Below, in pieces: positions 25,612 to 34,313 of a stretch of 64,000 nt of DNA. This DNA comes from Pseudomaricurvus alkylphenolicus (GTDB lineage Bacteria; Pseudomonadota; Gammaproteobacteria; Pseudomonadales; Cellvibrionaceae): the NCBI RefSeq assembly GCF_011683955.1, contig NZ_JAAQPI010000004.1, positions 310,001 to 374,000 on the forward strand. Direction: 5' to 3'. The notes under the pieces were generated by a model. The model searched no databases. It was not told the DNA's origin and saw only the letters and a program-made list of their open reading frames with translations. Each line of letters begins with the position of its first letter. The first letter of the stretch is position 1. A program made the position numbers and the translations under genes.

Positions 25612-28167
25612 CTACCGATAATGCAGAGACAATCCCAGGCCGATGGTGCGAGGCGTTAACTGTGCCCGAAAGTCGAAGCTGCCGTCGTACCAATCCATAG
25701 TACTGGCGTTGACGTCTTCCAGATTGCGCACAAACAGCTGCAAACCCCACCAGTCGCCACGCAAGCCGGCAAAGAAATTGGATACTTCGAAACGCCGGTT
25801 ATTAAAATCAACGCCTGAGGCTTGATTGGGTACATCGGCATAGGAGTGACCCCGCAGACTGTAATCCCAGCGCAGATAGCCCTGCAGTCCATAGGAAAGC
25901 TGAAAACTCCGCTCAACCCCGAGATTCAAAAGATACTCCGGTGCATTGGGCAGACGCATACCCTGCAATCGGTAGATTCCATCGGGGTTTTCTGTATTTC
26001 TATAGGGGGAGAGGATGGTACCGCTGTCAAACTGTGCCTGAATCAGCGACGCCCCCAGACTGAATGTCCAGCCACTGGTCAGGTTAAGGTTAAGATCGGC
26101 TTCTGCACCGAAACTGTGTGCCCCTTCGCCATTTACCGTAATAAACTTACTCAGCTCCGAATCGTTGGCCGTAATATTGTCCTGAATTGGCCGATCAATT
26201 TGGACCTTATCCCAGTCGATATAAAACACCGCCAGATTGAACCAGCCCTGACCTTGCAGCAGCCGGCGCTTTAGCCCCAGCTCATAATTCCAGACTTCGT
26301 CCGGCCGAAAGGAGCGAACATAGCCGGCATCCTGCCCCAGAGAAAAATCAGTATTGACACCGCCGGCACGAAAACCCTTGCTGGCTGAAAGGTAAAAGAG
26401 CAACCCGTCGGAATGCTGCCAGTCGATGCCAATTTTTGGAGATGTGTCGGTAAATCGCTCTTTGACTTGATAGAGATCCCCCAATTGATCGGCGTTAATA
26501 TGATCAAGGCTGCGACTTTCCTGTTCCGAGTAACGAATCCCCAGAATAAGCCTGAGATCGTCCGTCAGCGGCCAGGCTGCTTCGCCAAACAACGACCACT
26601 GCTGGGTAAAGTCTTCCCGTAGTAATGCCTGCTCGGATTGCAGCTGCGTCTCTCGTGAGGCCTCCCGAAAATAGAGACCCAGTATCCAGGGAAATGTCTC
26701 CTCCGAGGCTAACCGCAGCTCCTGACTCCAACCCCGCGTCTGACTGCGAAAAGTGTTGTCCACATCAACAATATCACCGTATCCGCTGACTGCACTCAAG
26801 GTGGCGAAGGGAAGGTGCCAGTCAAGTTGGAGTAAATCCTCTTGTACCCGTTGCTCCCGACCGAATACATCCCTGAATAGAGGAAAAACCAGGTCCGAAT
26901 CCGGTGGGGGGGTACCCGTGTGAGCAAATAAATCCCTGATATAACGGCGGGAGGTATATTTATTAATACCCTGACGAAGGCGTTCGCGTTTATGGATCAA
27001 CTGCCCCTGGAGTTCGTTCCAGCGAAAGCCGATCATGGCGCGACCGCCACGGGTGCGCTCCCAATTCAGGTCTTCTCCAACCAGTTGGGGAGGCTGCGGG
27101 TTTTCCGGGTCAAGCGCCGGCAGGACCGAATAAGCGTCAATAAAACCCGCTTGTTCGTTATCGAAACCAACCAGTCTCAGCGCCAGCCGCTTCTCCAGCA
27201 ACGGCACATTAACCATGGCCGCCAGTTGACTGTTGTTCGACGATCCCTCCTCGATCTCAAACTTTTTAAAGGATACCGATCCGGCAAACGTCTCTAAATC
27301 GGGGCGGCGAGAAATGATGTTAATCACTCCGCCAAAAGAACCCTCACCATAGAGAGTACCTTGAGGCCCCCGCAAAACCTCAACGCGCTCGATATCAAAC
27401 AGGGTGGTATCCTGTTCCGCAAATATACCGTTGGCCTGTAGTCGATTTACCGATATTACACCATCATTGTATATGGCGACGGTACCAACATTACCAACAT
27501 TGGAGCCAAGACCGCGAATCTGTACATTGTTGCTGCCCCGCTGAAAATCCGTTATGGACAAGCTCGGCACTACCCGGGTCAGGCTTTCCAGGCGATCAGC
27601 CCCTATGGTATCCAGTACGCCGGCTGACAAGACCCTGAGACTGATCGGTACTTCTTGTAAGGCCTGTTCCCGTTTTTGCGCAGTGACCAGTATTTCCTCA
27701 GTCACCGCGTTGCGTCCGTTCGACGTTGATTGCGACGGTGTATCTTTCAGAAAAGCCAGCAACCGGTCCAGTACTTTACGGCGGGGGTCTTGTTTCGACC
27801 TTGAGGCCCGCGCAACCGCAAAAATTCCGTGGCCGGATTGCAGCCCGACCAGACCGGCCGGCCCCAGTAATTTGTGCAGAGTCTGTTTCACAGTGAGTCG
27901 TCCCCGTACCGCGGGAGCCTGATGCTGCTCCACCAACCTGTAAGGGTAGAGAATCTGTGTATGGGTTTGATCGGATAAGGTTTTCAGTGATTGAATCAGC
28001 GGCTGTGAGGGCAAATCGATATCGTAGGTGGTTGATACCTCCGCATTGGCGACGACACACCAGAATTGCAAGAAAAGCAGGCACACCCAGATACCACCCC
28101 GCTCAAGAGCGAAGCAAACCCGTTCGTCCCTGTTACTAGCGATCCCGATTTGGTGTGCGGTCACCAT
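25612..28167 (-). CDS. TonB-dependent transducer with STN signalling domain (TBDR5)
   Basis: 851 residues. After a signal region (about 20-43) comes an STN domain (about 48-120: IDLPSQPLIQSLKTLSDQT, RGRLTVKQTLHKLLG), the part that contacts a FecR-type anti-sigma factor. A linker leads to EEILVTAQKREQALQEVP, a plug with VEVLRGPQGTLYGEGSFGG and a barrel ending LGLSLHYR. Binding of the ligand should signal through the FecR protein encoded immediately upstream to the sigma factor before it. The start overlaps the fecR 3' end by 32 bp, pointing to translational coupling. The final residue is Arg after Tyr, so the usual terminal aromatic is displaced by one. Confidence 0.93.
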   Translation of the reverse strand: MVTAHQIGIASNRDERVCFALERGGIWVCLLFLQFWCVVANAEVSTTYDIDLPSQPLIQSLKTLSDQTHTQILYPYRLVEQHQAPAVRGRLTVKQTLHKLLGPAGLVGLQSGHGIFAVARASRSKQDPRRKVLDRLLAFLKDTPSQSTSNGRNAVTEEILVTAQKREQALQEVPISLRVLSAGVLDTIGADRLESLTRVVPSLSITDFQRGSNNVQIRGLGSNVGNVGTVAIYNDGVISVNRLQANGIFAEQDTTLFDIERVEVLRGPQGTLYGEGSFGGVINIISRRPDLETFAGSVSFKKFEIEEGSSNNSQLAAMVNVPLLEKRLALRLVGFDNEQAGFIDAYSVLPALDPENPQPPQLVGEDLNWERTRGGRAMIGFRWNELQGQLIHKRERLRQGINKYTSRRYIRDLFAHTGTPPPDSDLVFPLFRDVFGREQRVQEDLLQLDWHLPFATLSAVSGYGDIVDVDNTFRSQTRGWSQELRLASEETFPWILGLYFREASRETQLQSEQALLREDFTQQWSLFGEAAWPLTDDLRLILGIRYSEQESRSLDHINADQLGDLYQVKERFTDTSPKIGIDWQHSDGLLFYLSASKGFRAGGVNTDFSLGQDAGYVRSFRPDEVWNYELGLKRRLLQGQGWFNLAVFYIDWDKVQIDRPIQDNITANDSELSKFITVNGEGAHSFGAEADLNLNLTSGWTFSLGASLIQAQFDSGTILSPYRNTENPDGIYRLQGMRLPNAPEYLLNLGVERSFQLSYGLQGYLRWDYSLRGHSYADVPNQASGVDFNNRRFEVSNFFAGLRGDWWGLQLFVRNLEDVNASTMDWYDGSFDFRAQLTPRTIGLGLSLHYR

Positions 28168-29221
28168 AAATTTGAATATGCTGGTCGTTCAAGCGGCTAA
28201 TGGTAACACCGAATCCGGTTTCCAATACGTTAAAGAGCGCTTCTGTCTCACCCACTTTGAATTGTCCGCCGATACGCAGTGATTTGAGTTCTGGGTCTGT
28301 GATTTCGATCTTTACCGGGGTATAGCGACTGACTTCAGTCACCACCTCTTCCAACGTTTGTCCGTGAAATTCCAGACGCCCCCTGATCCAGGCCAGATCC
28401 GCCTTCAGACGGGCGGGATCCACATCGAGCACATCGCCCAATGTCCCGGCATTGTGCGGCAGCGCTGTGCTCTGACCAGCCACCAGGGCTCCCAGCAATT
28501 GTTTGCTGCTTTGCTCAAAGCCCGGTTTTTGATCCGAATCCAATAATGAGAACAACGGTGCGGCGACTTTGGTCTGAACAGAGGAGATATTGATTTCACC
28601 TTCCGTTACGGTCACTTTGATCTGCGCATCGCTGTGAAATACAGAGAACGCTGTACCCACCGCCCGCACCATTCGATCGGCTGCGTAGACTTCGAACGGA
28701 CGATTTGGGTCATGATGAACGTCGAAATGGGCTTCGCCGCTATGCAGCAACAGTTGCCGTTTATGCTCCGTGTAGAAGACTTCGATTTCGCTATTGGTGT
28801 TGAGCCACAAGATTGAACCATCGGGTAAACGATGCGTGGATTGCTCCCCCACCATGGTGACATACATCCTGCCCTGGGATTGCGGGCCCGGCAGCAACTG
28901 CCAGAAACCCAATGCCGTCACTAGCAATAAGAGCATTGCCGCCATCGCGGGCGCGCTACTCCATCTATGCCAACCGCTGCTGTGGGCGCTGTTGCTGCGC
29001 TGAGCCGCGGGCACTTGCAATTCGGTCAGCAGATCCATTTGGTTCCAATGTTGCGCCATCCTCAGCAGGATGTCGCGATGCTTGTCGCTGCGGGCCATCC
29101 ACTGATGCAATGCGGCAATGTCCTTGGGGCTGGGTCGCTCGTGGTCTTCAAAGCGTACTATCCAGAGACTGGCCTCTTCTTCAATAATATGAGTATCGGG
29201 AAATTCCACTACCTTTGCCAT
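28136..29221 (-). CDS. FecR-family anti-sigma factor/regulator (set 1)
   Basis: About 361 residues from the ATG at 29221, chosen for the AAGGAG seven bases upstream; the frame continues 5' into the sigma gene without a better signal. The N-terminal cytoplasmic DUF4880-like part (EEEASLWIVRFEDHERPS, then HQWMARSDKHRDILLRMA) should bind the sigma factor. A single transmembrane helix follows (about 88-108, MAAMLLLLVTALGFWQLL). The periplasmic FecR domain contains YVTMVGEQSTHRLPDGSI, LLHSGEAHFDVHHDPNRPF and AVGTAFSVF, and the C-terminus is a DUF4974/STN-like domain (GGQFKVGETEALFNVLE). It would relay the state of TBDR5 to the sigma factor. Confidence 0.92.
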   Translation of the reverse strand: MAKVVEFPDTHIIEEEASLWIVRFEDHERPSPKDIAALHQWMARSDKHRDILLRMAQHWNQMDLLTELQVPAAQRSNSAHSSGWHRWSSAPAMAAMLLLLVTALGFWQLLPGPQSQGRMYVTMVGEQSTHRLPDGSILWLNTNSEIEVFYTEHKRQLLLHSGEAHFDVHHDPNRPFEVYAADRMVRAVGTAFSVFHSDAQIKVTVTEGEINISSVQTKVAAPLFSLLDSDQKPGFEQSSKQLLGALVAGQSTALPHNAGTLGDVLDVDPARLKADLAWIRGRLEFHGQTLEEVVTEVSRYTPVKIEITDPELKSLRIGGQFKVGETEALFNVLETGFGVTISRLNDQHIQIYGDRTPNRDR

Positions 29222-29231
29222 TATCAACTCC

Positions 29232-29843
29232 TTACCGCTCCGGCCCCGGCCGCCCTCGCTTCCCAGCATGCAGGACTTCTCTTTGTCCACGTGTCATTTT
29301 GGTGCTGCCCTTGGTCTCTTCGCCATAACGTTCGCTGATTATTTTAGTACTCAGACGCACACCTTTCGCCAGGTGCTTTTCTACGGTGCTCACTGCCAGC
29401 TCCATACGCTCCGCAATCTCCCGGTTGGACATCCCATAGACTTTTTTCATCAGCACAGCACGTCGACATTGTTCCGGTAGCGACGCCACCGCCTCACAAT
29501 AGATGCCCAGTTTTTGTTGGGCCATGACGTTGTCTTCCAGACTGTCTCCCTCCAGAAAGTCCTGTTGTTCATAATCCTCAATATAGTCCGTAATCCTATA
29601 AGACTTGCGACTGAACTCGGACAACACCAAATTGCGGGCAATTCGGAACAGAAACGCCTTGGGCTGTTCGATCGGACGACTCTGCTCCACCTGATAAGCC
29701 CGCAGGAAGGCCTCTTGAGACACATCGTCGATTTCATGGGGAGTAATCATAAAACGGGACAAGAAATGCTTCAGCGATCCGCCATGCTGCAGGAAGGCCT
29801 CCAGGACCCCGCCCGCCGGTTTATCGCGCTGCTTCTTGTCCAC
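29232..29843 (-). CDS. ECF RNA polymerase sigma factor, FecI-like (set 1)
   Basis: 203 residues, GTG start with GGGAG six bases upstream. Region 2 is seen in EIDDVSQEAFLRAYQ and PKAFLFRIARNLVLSEF; region 4 in LPEQCRRAVLMKKVYGMSN, then REIAERMELAVSTVEKHLAKG. The stop is 10 bp before the fecR start. The gene order sigma - FecR - STN receptor is the classical cell-surface signalling arrangement. It is a clear paralogue of the sigma factor at 40197-40760 (shared ITDYIED, PQCR/EQCR, EIAERM/EIAERL motifs). The C-terminal 25 residues are basic and look like an extension beyond region 4. Confidence 0.93.
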   Translation of the reverse strand: MDKKQRDKPAGGVLEAFLQHGGSLKHFLSRFMITPHEIDDVSQEAFLRAYQVEQSRPIEQPKAFLFRIARNLVLSEFSRKSYRITDYIEDYEQQDFLEGDSLEDNVMAQQKLGIYCEAVASLPEQCRRAVLMKKVYGMSNREIAERMELAVSTVEKHLAKGVRLSTKIISERYGEETKGSTKMTRGQREVLHAGKRGRPGPER

Positions 29844-29975
29844 CCTCTACTCCCATTTATCGGTTGTGTTCTGGGTCTATAACTTGCGGGGCCGTCATAA
29901 CCTCTATCCGAAACCCATACTAATTTTGTATGGATTTCGAAACATTGATAGTCCTTGACTATTTAACGGCCCGCC

Positions 29976-31721
29976 TCAATCACAACCATTGGCTGCAATC
30001 TGCCAATATCCGCTGGCGGTCTGTGTCAGCGAGACGCTGATACCCCCGCCAGCGCCCAGGTAGGCCGCCGATCCCGTCGCGTAATAGTAATTAGAATAAG
30101 AATAGGCCCTGCCGGCGGACTCGTGTTCGGCGTTGGTGGCGGTCACGCAGCTGCCGCCATTACCGCCTCCCCCTCCAGAACCACCGTTGACCACATGCGC
30201 CGGCGTCACATAGTCCTGCATGATCTTCTTCACTTCGGCGTAGTTGTCACTGGCAGCCGTCTGGTCGATGTCCCCGGTAAAGGTCACCACCATATCCTCA
30301 TTTTCCAGTACCAGGGTATCCTGATTGCCCCAGCCACGGGCACCGGCCAAATCCTGGGTACCATAGTCGGTCTCAATCCACATCTGGAATCCATACCAGC
30401 TGGCTGACGAATCCTTTTGAACTTGGGCGGCGGTCATTTGATCCACGTAGGTCTGACTGACAATCTGCTGCCCTTGCCATTGGCCTTCGTCCAGCAGCAT
30501 CTGGCCCAACTTATTGAAATCGCGGGGCAACATAAAGGAGTCCCAACCGCCCGCATTGATGCCATCAAGGGTGGTCAACCAAGAGTAATCCCCGGTAATC
30601 CCCAAGGGGGTAAACAGATGCTCCTCGGCAAACTCCAGTGTGGTACCCGGCGTATTGTAATGAATGATGGCGGAGAGCAAATGAGAACTGCCGGTATTGT
30701 AGAAAAACTGGCCCTTGGGTTTGGAATAGCGGCTGTCATGAGCCCGGGAGAGAATAAACTCCACTGAGTCGGTGTTGACGGTCTCTTTGAGCTTCTGGAA
30801 GTCAGAAGGCACATCAAAGTCATTCCAGGACAAACCTGTGGTCATCGTTAGCACATTCCACAACGTGATCTCGGCCTTGCTGCCCGTCAACAAATGGGCA
30901 TAGTCTGGCAACAAGTCCGACAGAGGTGTATTCAGGTCATTGGGAATAAAGCCTTTGTCCATCGCTATGCCAATCAGAATCGCGCTGATGGTCTTGGTCG
31001 CGGACTGGAGCTGGTGCGACATAGTGGCATTGTGTTCACCAAAGTAATTTTCTGAAACAATTTGGTTGCAATGCCGAACAATGTAACTGTTCAGACCCGG
31101 TGCATTGGCGTTGATATAAGGCACCGCTGCTTCTATTTGTGCCAGGTCCAGGTCAGCGCTGTTGCACTCCTGCGGCACGCCGACGTTGTAGGTCTGCTCA
31201 TTGCTCCATGCGCTTTCCAGTCCTGCGGCGTCAACCGCCTTGGCTTTTACAGTGAAGTTTTCACCTGTCGGATGATCAGAGGTAACGTGGTTCCAGTTAC
31301 CGGATGAGTTGGGAGTAACTTCAACGGCGCCGGTACCATTGTATTGCAGGACCACTTTTTCCAGATCATTATCTGCGTCACTGGCCGAACCGCTGACGGT
31401 AACCTCATTGTCTGAAACCGATACGGTGACTGCGCTTAATGTTGGAGCCTGGGGTTGGAGCTCGCAGTTGTCAACCGACTCCCAGTGATTGGGAGCGGTT
31501 TGCGCCAGTGATGTGGTGGCATAGAAGTTACCAATATATTCCCCGGAGCCCACGGCGTTGTATTGGTACCCGTAGTAGTAATAGTAGGTGGCGCGGCCTT
31601 CGTATTCATGAACAGGGTTGGTTGCCGTCACGCAATTTTGTGCCAAAGCGGTACTGGCAACTGCCATAACGGCACTGGCTAGAACGCATTGGGTAAAATG
31701 GGTGTTCGTGATTTTTATCAT
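29976..31721 (-). CDS. Secreted beta-lactamase-family serine hydrolase with matching terminal domains
   Basis: 581 residues from the ATG at 31721 (GGGAG seven bases upstream). Signal peptide to about residue 28 (TALAQ). Residues 30-86 form a small Cys-bounded, Tyr-rich domain beginning CVTATNPVHEYEGRATYYYY. An Ig-like domain follows (about 90-183). The core is a serine hydrolase of the class C beta-lactamase/esterase type: SATK places the nucleophile and base at Ser240 and Lys243, and YNTGSSHLLSAI carries the usual Tyr-x-Asn-like motif. After a Gly/Ser linker the C-terminal domain (about 525-581) again begins CVTATNAEHESAGRAY. The terminal domains may bind a surface or polymer. Possible activities are esterase, amidase or depolymerase; I cannot choose. 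Confidence 0.85.
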   Translation of the reverse strand: MIKITNTHFTQCVLASAVMAVASTALAQNCVTATNPVHEYEGRATYYYYYGYQYNAVGSGEYIGNFYATTSLAQTAPNHWESVDNCELQPQAPTLSAVTVSVSDNEVTVSGSASDADNDLEKVVLQYNGTGAVEVTPNSSGNWNHVTSDHPTGENFTVKAKAVDAAGLESAWSNEQTYNVGVPQECNSADLDLAQIEAAVPYINANAPGLNSYIVRHCNQIVSENYFGEHNATMSHQLQSATKTISAILIGIAMDKGFIPNDLNTPLSDLLPDYAHLLTGSKAEITLWNVLTMTTGLSWNDFDVPSDFQKLKETVNTDSVEFILSRAHDSRYSKPKGQFFYNTGSSHLLSAIIHYNTPGTTLEFAEEHLFTPLGITGDYSWLTTLDGINAGGWDSFMLPRDFNKLGQMLLDEGQWQGQQIVSQTYVDQMTAAQVQKDSSASWYGFQMWIETDYGTQDLAGARGWGNQDTLVLENEDMVVTFTGDIDQTAASDNYAEVKKIMQDYVTPAHVVNGGSGGGGGNGGSCVTATNAEHESAGRAYSYSNYYYATGSAAYLGAGGGISVSLTQTASGYWQIAANGCD

Positions 31722-31809
31722 TGTTTTCTCCCAGCGGGTCTCCAAGTGGATGAGTTGTGGGAGTTATAACTATTGGGCGGTCGAAAACCGCTATGAGTTC
31801 GGGCAGATA

Positions 31810-34290
31810 CTAGCGGTTTTTTGCGTTGTATATGGCCAGCATATTCTGATCCAGCTTACGGATGATGTCGCTGTCACAGGCATTGCTGCTCATGGCTTGC
31901 CGTAGGCCAACCAGCGCATCGTTGACCAGTTTCAGCACCGCCTGCATATCCAAAGGGATCCCGTCACCATGCAGCCGGGCAAAGACGCCAAGAGACTCCG
32001 GCGTAGAAACGTCGCCATTGAGTTTTTGAAAAGCCTCGACGTGTCGTCGATTGATCGTGAAATTTTGAGTTTTTACCGTAGAAACGCTGCTGATTTCTGC
32101 ACCATAGCCGTTTCGAACGACGGATTCCATGCCACTGGTTTTCTTAAATGTCACCGCATCGGCCTCCATGCAGCCTGGATATAGAGACTGGTAAGAGGCG
32201 GCAAAAAATCCCAGAATCGGGTTAATCATTGATGATTTGCGGATTTCCTGCTCTACCCACCACTGGGCCTCAGCGCGTGAACCACCGCTGCCCGAGAGCA
32301 GGCTCGCCATCCTGAAAACCTGGTTATCGCTGTACGCCTCCATTTGTTTGATAAAGGCTTTGTGCATCAGAATGTCTTCGGCTTTTATCTGCTTCAAATC
32401 GTTTCGGTAGATCGCGTTCAGCAAAATGGCACCAGGATAGTCAGGATCGTGGGGACCTTCACCCACACGTGCCACAAACTCAAGGTCCTCGAGCTTCGTT
32501 TGCTTGGTGAGACGATACGCCTCGATCTCCCGAAATGTCGGTGAGTATTTGGCATCGATCAAAATTTTGAAATCGTGACCATAGCTCATGGAGGCCGGGC
32601 GGTGTTTAATGGCATCAATCTCCGTAATAAACTCCGGTTTCAAGGCTCTATAGGCCAATTCGCGCTCCGCCCCGAATTTTGGCCAGAATTCCTTGAGTGC
32701 GCGAGTGGGAGTGTGTGGCGCCAACTTGCGCAAAGCATAAGCCGCGCCTCCATACCACAGGTAACTTATGTCCATTTTTTGTCGCGGGTCCTTTGCCGCC
32801 CGAATCTGCGCAAGAACAATGTCCAGATGCTCAACGATACCATCATGGGTCAGTTTGCGCATGCGGGCACCAAACTCTTTGACGGTTTCATCGTCTATAC
32901 CATCGTACAATCCCCCCCATTTACTGAGTATGTGCAATTCATCAACCGCCCAGCCATCTCCTGATTTCAAGCGGGCTTCGATCTCATCGAATCGCGCTGC
33001 CACCTTGGCCGCTCGGAGCTCATTCTGCCGGGCTGCCATTTGATTACGCGCCGAGTTCCGCTCCTGTGGCCAAAGGACCGATATAAACGGTTGAAGCTGG
33101 TTCTGCAGAGCTTCGATTTCCTCCAAATTGTCGTTATTCAAATACTGAGCACTGACTCGCACGTGCCAGGCAGCGATCAACTCAGTCGCAATACCGGCAA
33201 TGCCGACTTCTGTCACGCTGTTGCCCGGCCGACCGTTCAAGGTGTATGACAATGGCAAGCGTATATTGCTGTTTGCCACAACGCCTCCATCATGGGCGCA
33301 AGGTCCCTGCATCGCTTGTTGTAATTTATTAAGATCGGCAGGGGTAAAATCTGCAAAGGCTTTACCAAAGTGACGGCTAAAAACCGCTGGTCGAAACAAA
33401 CCGGGGAGCTCGCCGATACTTTGTAGAGAAGCGCCGTTTCTCTCCAGCTCCTGCACCCAAGCTACGATATGAGAAGGACAAATGACGCCGGGCGACGAGG
33501 GCGCTGTGGTCGAGGATTGAGCAGATCGTTGAGCCGCAAAGTCTCGTATCAGTTTTTTCTTCTGAGCACGAAGCTGCGCCGTTCGGTTCTTTGTTCTCGC
33601 CCGAACAGATGCCTGGATCTGCGCCGTCAATTCTTTTAGCTGCCGCTGGTGCTCTGTGCGGGCATCCGTTTTTCGGGCTCGAATTTCGACGTCAGAAACC
33701 CGGTTGGAGGATTGAGACATCGGCGACAACGGGTCCAGATCGGCCAGCGCCTTCAGGGAGGGACGAACTTCGCTGCCCCGATGGAAAACGAAAGGCAAGA
33801 TTGGCGTCTTTGTGGCTACAACCGCCATGGCAGTAGCCTCTTCATTGAAAATGGCGACCATATCGAGACCAAAACGTCGCCCCTCATTCATTCGCCAATA
33901 CCGAAGCACCCCAGTATTGGAATTATACTCGCCATTTATGGGATAAGATGTGGTCACCGCTTCCGTTTGAGCATGTTGAGGGACGATGGTGGAAACGATC
34001 GTACCCCGAATCGGCTGCTTGTTGAAAACGGTTACCCGCGTGTCAGTCACCGCTCCCCTTCGCCGAGAGCCCACTCGATCGGGGATAGTTGCCGGGCCTT
34101 GAGTGATGCCCGAACTGGCGCTGGCATCGCCCGCCTCGATAGTCAGTACTACAAGGGAAAGCTGTTTAGCCACGGTCGACTTGTCCAAACCGGACCATGT
34201 GCCCAGAATCGCGTCAGATCCTGCCTCCACAGCACATACCATGTTGCTGAGAAAACAGAACGCGATAGCTCTCGAGATCGATCGAATCAT
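31810..34290 (-). CDS. Large secreted protein of unknown function
   Basis: 826 residues with an N-terminal signal peptide (about 1-23, ending EAGS or VCAV). I do not recognise the family. What can be seen: a first domain (about 25-170) with beta character (GTWSGLDKSTV, YPINGEYNSNTGVLRYW), a strongly basic coiled-coil-like stretch at about 205-260 (KTDARTEHQRQLKELTAQIQ and following), a mostly helical middle and end, and a few cysteines (VICPSH, GPCAHD, YPGCMEAD, NACDSD). There are no catalytic signatures I can name. It starts 23 bp after the amidohydrolase 3 stop, and the serine hydrolase lies downstream on the same strand, so all three may share a transcript and a substrate. Confidence 0.75.
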   Translation of the reverse strand: MIRSISRAIAFCFLSNMVCAVEAGSDAILGTWSGLDKSTVAKQLSLVVLTIEAGDASASSGITQGPATIPDRVGSRRRGAVTDTRVTVFNKQPIRGTIVSTIVPQHAQTEAVTTSYPINGEYNSNTGVLRYWRMNEGRRFGLDMVAIFNEEATAMAVVATKTPILPFVFHRGSEVRPSLKALADLDPLSPMSQSSNRVSDVEIRARKTDARTEHQRQLKELTAQIQASVRARTKNRTAQLRAQKKKLIRDFAAQRSAQSSTTAPSSPGVICPSHIVAWVQELERNGASLQSIGELPGLFRPAVFSRHFGKAFADFTPADLNKLQQAMQGPCAHDGGVVANSNIRLPLSYTLNGRPGNSVTEVGIAGIATELIAAWHVRVSAQYLNNDNLEEIEALQNQLQPFISVLWPQERNSARNQMAARQNELRAAKVAARFDEIEARLKSGDGWAVDELHILSKWGGLYDGIDDETVKEFGARMRKLTHDGIVEHLDIVLAQIRAAKDPRQKMDISYLWYGGAAYALRKLAPHTPTRALKEFWPKFGAERELAYRALKPEFITEIDAIKHRPASMSYGHDFKILIDAKYSPTFREIEAYRLTKQTKLEDLEFVARVGEGPHDPDYPGAILLNAIYRNDLKQIKAEDILMHKAFIKQMEAYSDNQVFRMASLLSGSGGSRAEAQWWVEQEIRKSSMINPILGFFAASYQSLYPGCMEADAVTFKKTSGMESVVRNGYGAEISSVSTVKTQNFTINRRHVEAFQKLNGDVSTPESLGVFARLHGDGIPLDMQAVLKLVNDALVGLRQAMSSNACDSDIIRKLDQNMLAIYNAKNR

Positions 34291-34313
34291 TCCTTTAGAC
34301 TAGTACATTCTGA

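Noticed and set aside
29976-31721. Antibiotic-resistance beta-lactamase
   Set aside because: It has the Ser-x-x-Lys core but is a large multidomain secreted protein with an Ig-like domain and terminal modules; an esterase or amidase role fits better.
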